From the NCBI RefSeq assembly GCF_019931275.1, contig NZ_JAIOTY010000002.1, positions 248,001-312,000 on the forward strand: 64,000 bases of DNA. The letters are read 5' to 3'. This document shows positions 63,519 to 64,000 of the stretch, piece by piece; the stretch's first letter is position 1; each line of letters begins with the position of its first letter. This DNA is from Nitratidesulfovibrio sp. SRB-5. Its GTDB lineage: Bacteria; Desulfobacterota; Desulfovibrionia; Desulfovibrionales; Desulfovibrionaceae. The position numbers were made by a program, and so were the translations under genes. A model generated the notes under the pieces. It did not search any database, was not told the DNA's origin, and saw nothing but the letters and a program-made list of their open reading frames with translations.

Positions 63519-63547
63519 GGGGTGTTTTCGTGTGGCAGGGCGCGCGG

Positions 63548-64000
<453 letters not shown>

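Overview
The window is a 64 kb, very GC-rich stretch of bacterial chromosome. It looks like a sulfate-reducing deltaproteobacterium of the Desulfovibrio/Nitratidesulfovibrio group. This is inferred from three things: a Tat-exported periplasmic [NiFe] hydrogenase with its own multiheme cytochrome c3-like partner, APS-reductase-like subunits, and an archaeal-type entry to the shikimate pathway (ADH synthase plus 3-dehydroquinate synthase II) fused into one long aro-trp cluster. No rRNA, tRNA, CRISPR array, phage or insertion sequence was seen.

Layout. 1-4.6 kb: a partial CbiR-like TIM-barrel gene, a DHH phosphoesterase, an EAL-domain protein and a small membrane protein. 5.0-18.7 kb: the aromatic amino acid cluster, all on the + strand: ADH synthase, DHQ synthase II, pheA, aroA, tyrA, then trpE-G-D-C-F-B-A. 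It makes the aromatic precursors, branches to Phe and Tyr, and finishes with the whole Trp branch. 18.8-26.3 kb: isocitrate dehydrogenase, a lipoprotein, a metallophosphoesterase, a Ser/Thr kinase, a YkgJ-type cysteine-cluster protein and hldD. 26.4-33.9 kb (- strand): cytochrome-hynB-hynA, a hybrid sensor kinase and mutL. 34.2-41.3 kb: a FetAB-type ABC exporter, a small zinc-ribbon protein, hicAB, purD/purE and a phenylacetate-CoA-ligase-like gene. 41.6-46.9 kb: an EAL-HDOD protein and an HD-GYP protein, divergent around a minisatellite, then a chemoreceptor. 47.2-54.8 kb: argC, a DUF1844 protein, an aminotransferase, an RlmI-like methyltransferase, polA and a Cys-rich small protein. 55.2-59.5 kb: a sulfur-flavoured cluster of TauE/SafE exporter, AprA-like, AprB-like and a Crp/Fnr regulator. 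59.6-64 kb: an AI-2E-type transporter, lrgAB with a divergent LysR gene, and the 3' end of glmS.

Three observations stand out. (1) The aro-trp cluster carries two apparent translation-coupled attenuators. One, ahead of the first gene, has a leader peptide packed with Tyr, Phe and Trp codons. The other, ahead of trpE, has no separate leader peptide: the 3' end of tyrA itself supplies three consecutive Trp codons, followed by competing antiterminator and terminator stems. (2) A family of about 130-195 bp hairpin elements occurs six times. Five copies begin at or within two bases of a stop codon and the sixth runs into trpC and lengthens the protein. Their stems differ in sequence between copies but stay paired, while the internal motifs are conserved. 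(3) A compact AprAB paralogue pair, in inverted A-B order, sits between a TauE/SafE exporter and a Crp/Fnr regulator.
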